A stretch of DNA of 64,000 nucleotides from Allodiplogaster sudhausi (Eukaryota > Nematoda > Chromadorea > Rhabditida > Diplogasteridae): NCBI GenBank assembly GCA_945643635.1, contig CALZFC010000005.1:3217001-3281000 (forward strand). Reading direction: 5' to 3'. A model generated the notes under the pieces. That model searched no databases, was not told where the DNA came from, and saw only the letters and a list, made by a program, of their open reading frames with translations. Both the position numbers and the translations under genes were made by a program. The first letter of the stretch is position 1. Each line of letters begins with the position of its first letter. This document shows, one piece after another, positions 61,315 through 64,000 of this stretch.

Positions 61315-61574
61315 GCCTTCCACAGATTCGATTAGAATGGCGACCGGTCGACATCAAATGGGCTAATTTATTCATTCCATTCTATCCTCGCTCGCGCTAT
61401 TAATTCAGTCAGAATATTCCCCTGCCACTGCTAAAGAGTGCATTCCTTGTTTTGCCTTGACGAGCTTTCGGTTCTGATGCAATGGTGCTAAGAGTAGATA
61501 AAGACTTCCTTTCACATGCCTACCCGCTAAGAGCAGTTGGAAATAAACAACCTCTGAAATTATGAAGCACTATC

Positions 61575-61621
<47 letters not shown>

Positions 61622-61898
61622 GAGAGAGAGAGAGAAAGGGCGAGGGAGAGAAAGAGAGAGAGAGAGATCTCCATAGAAACGAAGTTGCCATTCACTTCTA
61701 TGCAGCATGATGCTGATTGAAATAAACATCGGCTGACTTTCACACACCTGCTATACCTACCTTCACTCACTCTCTCATCCTCTCTCTCTCTCTAGCTCTC
61801 TCTCCCTCACTCTCTCTTTCCTCCTCCTCTAGATAGCACATACCTTATTGCTCGAAGTGCCCAGTCAATCTGTCGTTGGCCCCTCCAGACAGGTAAAG
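61315..61898. other. Spacer between CAPSL copies 2 and 3
   Basis: A short tandem-gene spacer. It contains a candidate poly(A) signal at 61542-61547, a GA tract at about 61578-61668 and a CT tract at about 61778-61830 that can pair with the GA tract. No other gene is present. Confidence 0.6.
61542..61547 (+). terminator. Candidate poly(A) signal for CAPSL copy 2
   Basis: AATAAA about 230 bp after the stop codon of copy 2 and before the start of copy 3. Confidence 0.45.
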
Positions 61899-63282
<1,384 letters not shown>

Positions 63283-63591
63283 GAGATGTCTCTCTCCTCT
63301 TATCATCAAAAACAGGAGAACAGTTAATAGCATAATAAACAAATGGGAAAAGAACCACGAACAAATAACAAAGCTGCTTTCATAACAGCTGGCAAAGAAA
63401 TGAATGGCTCATTAAAACTTTTATACACTTCGCTAATCATTTGTTACCGGTACAAAAAAGGATCACAAACATTTCCCTGTTAACTTCTATTTTGTGGATC
63501 GAAGATAATGAAAAAGGAATAGAATACGAGGAAATAATAGGTTAAGTAAACTTTAGATCACGGTTCGTAATACTCGTATAAAGATTAATTC
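63283..63591. other. Convergent gap between CAPSL copy 3 and ADHFE1
   Basis: AT-rich sequence with AATAAA at 63334-63339, 52 bp after the CAPSL stop. Nothing else is recognised. Confidence 0.6.
63334..63339 (+). terminator. Candidate poly(A) signal for CAPSL copy 3
   Basis: AATAAA 52 bp downstream of the copy 3 stop codon. Confidence 0.5.
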
Positions 63592-63755
63592 TCAATAAAC
63601 AGTCATACTCTTCTCATAAATCTGCTGGATGATTTCGCCATCTGTGCGACGAGGAATGATGGCAAGATTGGGGACGGAGTGGAGAGCAGCCTCCGTAAGA
63701 GGAGCGATGTCGGAGGAGGAGAAGCCAAGTCCCTTCAAATAGAGGAGAGAGAGAG

Positions 63756-63807
<52 letters not shown>

Positions 63808-63982
63808 AGATAGAGAAAGAGAGAGAGAGAGCGAGAGCGAGAGAGAGAGAGAGAGAGAGCGAAGGAAGAATGAGAAGTTCAAATAAGTAAACCTTGAGTC
63901 CATTCGGAACGCCAAAGTCTCGCATGAAGCCACGGATCTGGTCACAAAGAGTGCGGGCGATGTATTCTGGCGTAGCCGAGAT
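63592..63982 (-). CDS. ADHFE1: Hydroxyacid-oxoacid transhydrogenase, C-terminal end only (last two exons)
   Basis: ADHFE1 is a mitochondrial iron-type alcohol dehydrogenase family enzyme that couples 4-hydroxybutyrate oxidation to 2-oxoglutarate reduction. Two minus-strand exons are visible: 63893-63982 (30 codons) and 63592-63732 (46 codons plus stop), joined in phase 0. Their sequence follows the C-terminus of the family: an LCDQIRGFMRDFGVPNGLK helix, GLGFSSSDIAPLTEAAL, a Pro/Arg segment, and the end IYEKSMTVY, comparable with FEASMKLY in human ADHFE1. The 5' part, with the cofactor- and metal-binding residues, lies beyond the right edge. The last intron is mostly a GA/CT tract and ends in TTTGAAG instead of YAG. 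Confidence 0.85.
63745..63860. repeat. GA tract in the last ADHFE1 intron
   Basis: (GA)n with GCGAGAGCGAG interruptions; CT-rich on the sense strand and directly upstream of the acceptor. Confidence 0.9.
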
Positions 63983-64000
63983 CTGCACAGGAAACGAGTC

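Overview
The window is eukaryotic nuclear DNA, most likely from a nematode. Genes are split into many small exons (24-318 nt), introns are often 45-130 bp, and one gene (17959-21481) has the shape and hallmark motif of the nematode Sra-superfamily chemoreceptors. Rebuilding the exons by hand gives ten complete gene models and one partial one: POLR2D (RNA polymerase II subunit RPB4), an RNF14-type RBR ubiquitin ligase, a PET100-like complex IV assembly factor, three calcyphosin-like (CAPSL) EF-hand paralogues, two different seven-transmembrane receptors, a BTG/TOB protein, ALDH6A1 (methylmalonate-semialdehyde dehydrogenase) and the 3' end of ADHFE1. Every model was checked for reading phase across each junction. 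No search was run, so orthologue names rest on recognised motifs and remembered family sequence.

Layout. 1874-8216 is a compact plus-strand block (POLR2D, RNF14-like, PET100-like). 8549-12221 is a C-terminally truncated CAPSL copy on the minus strand; one of its introns holds a 2.66-kb foldback element. 12222-17958 has no recognisable gene. 17959-24489 carries the Sra-like receptor, with an inverted-repeat element in one intron, a 156-bp MITE, and TOB. 25560-28110 is a degenerate tandem series of exon-like modules I cannot assign. 30641-31160 is a 30-bp minisatellite. 32901-36785 is a rhodopsin-class receptor. 38074-56471 is ALDH6A1 on the minus strand; its third intron is 15.45 kb and is almost entirely a head-to-tail array of twelve repeat units whose ends look like Helitron ends. 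59927-63282 holds two intact CAPSL genes in tandem, and ADHFE1 enters from the right edge on the minus strand. GA/CT tracts are scattered throughout.

The genes are ordinary housekeeping, signalling and metabolic functions without an obvious shared pathway. The unusual content is in how they are interrupted: GC-AG introns at about five of roughly 75 junctions, a dozen 3' splice sites ending in AAG or GAG instead of CAG/TAG, three non-coding inverted-repeat elements with TTAA or TA flanks, and the intronic array. Each array unit keeps a GC-rich terminal hairpin that shows a compensatory base-pair change, and an internal Pol III B-box followed by a second hairpin and a T run.
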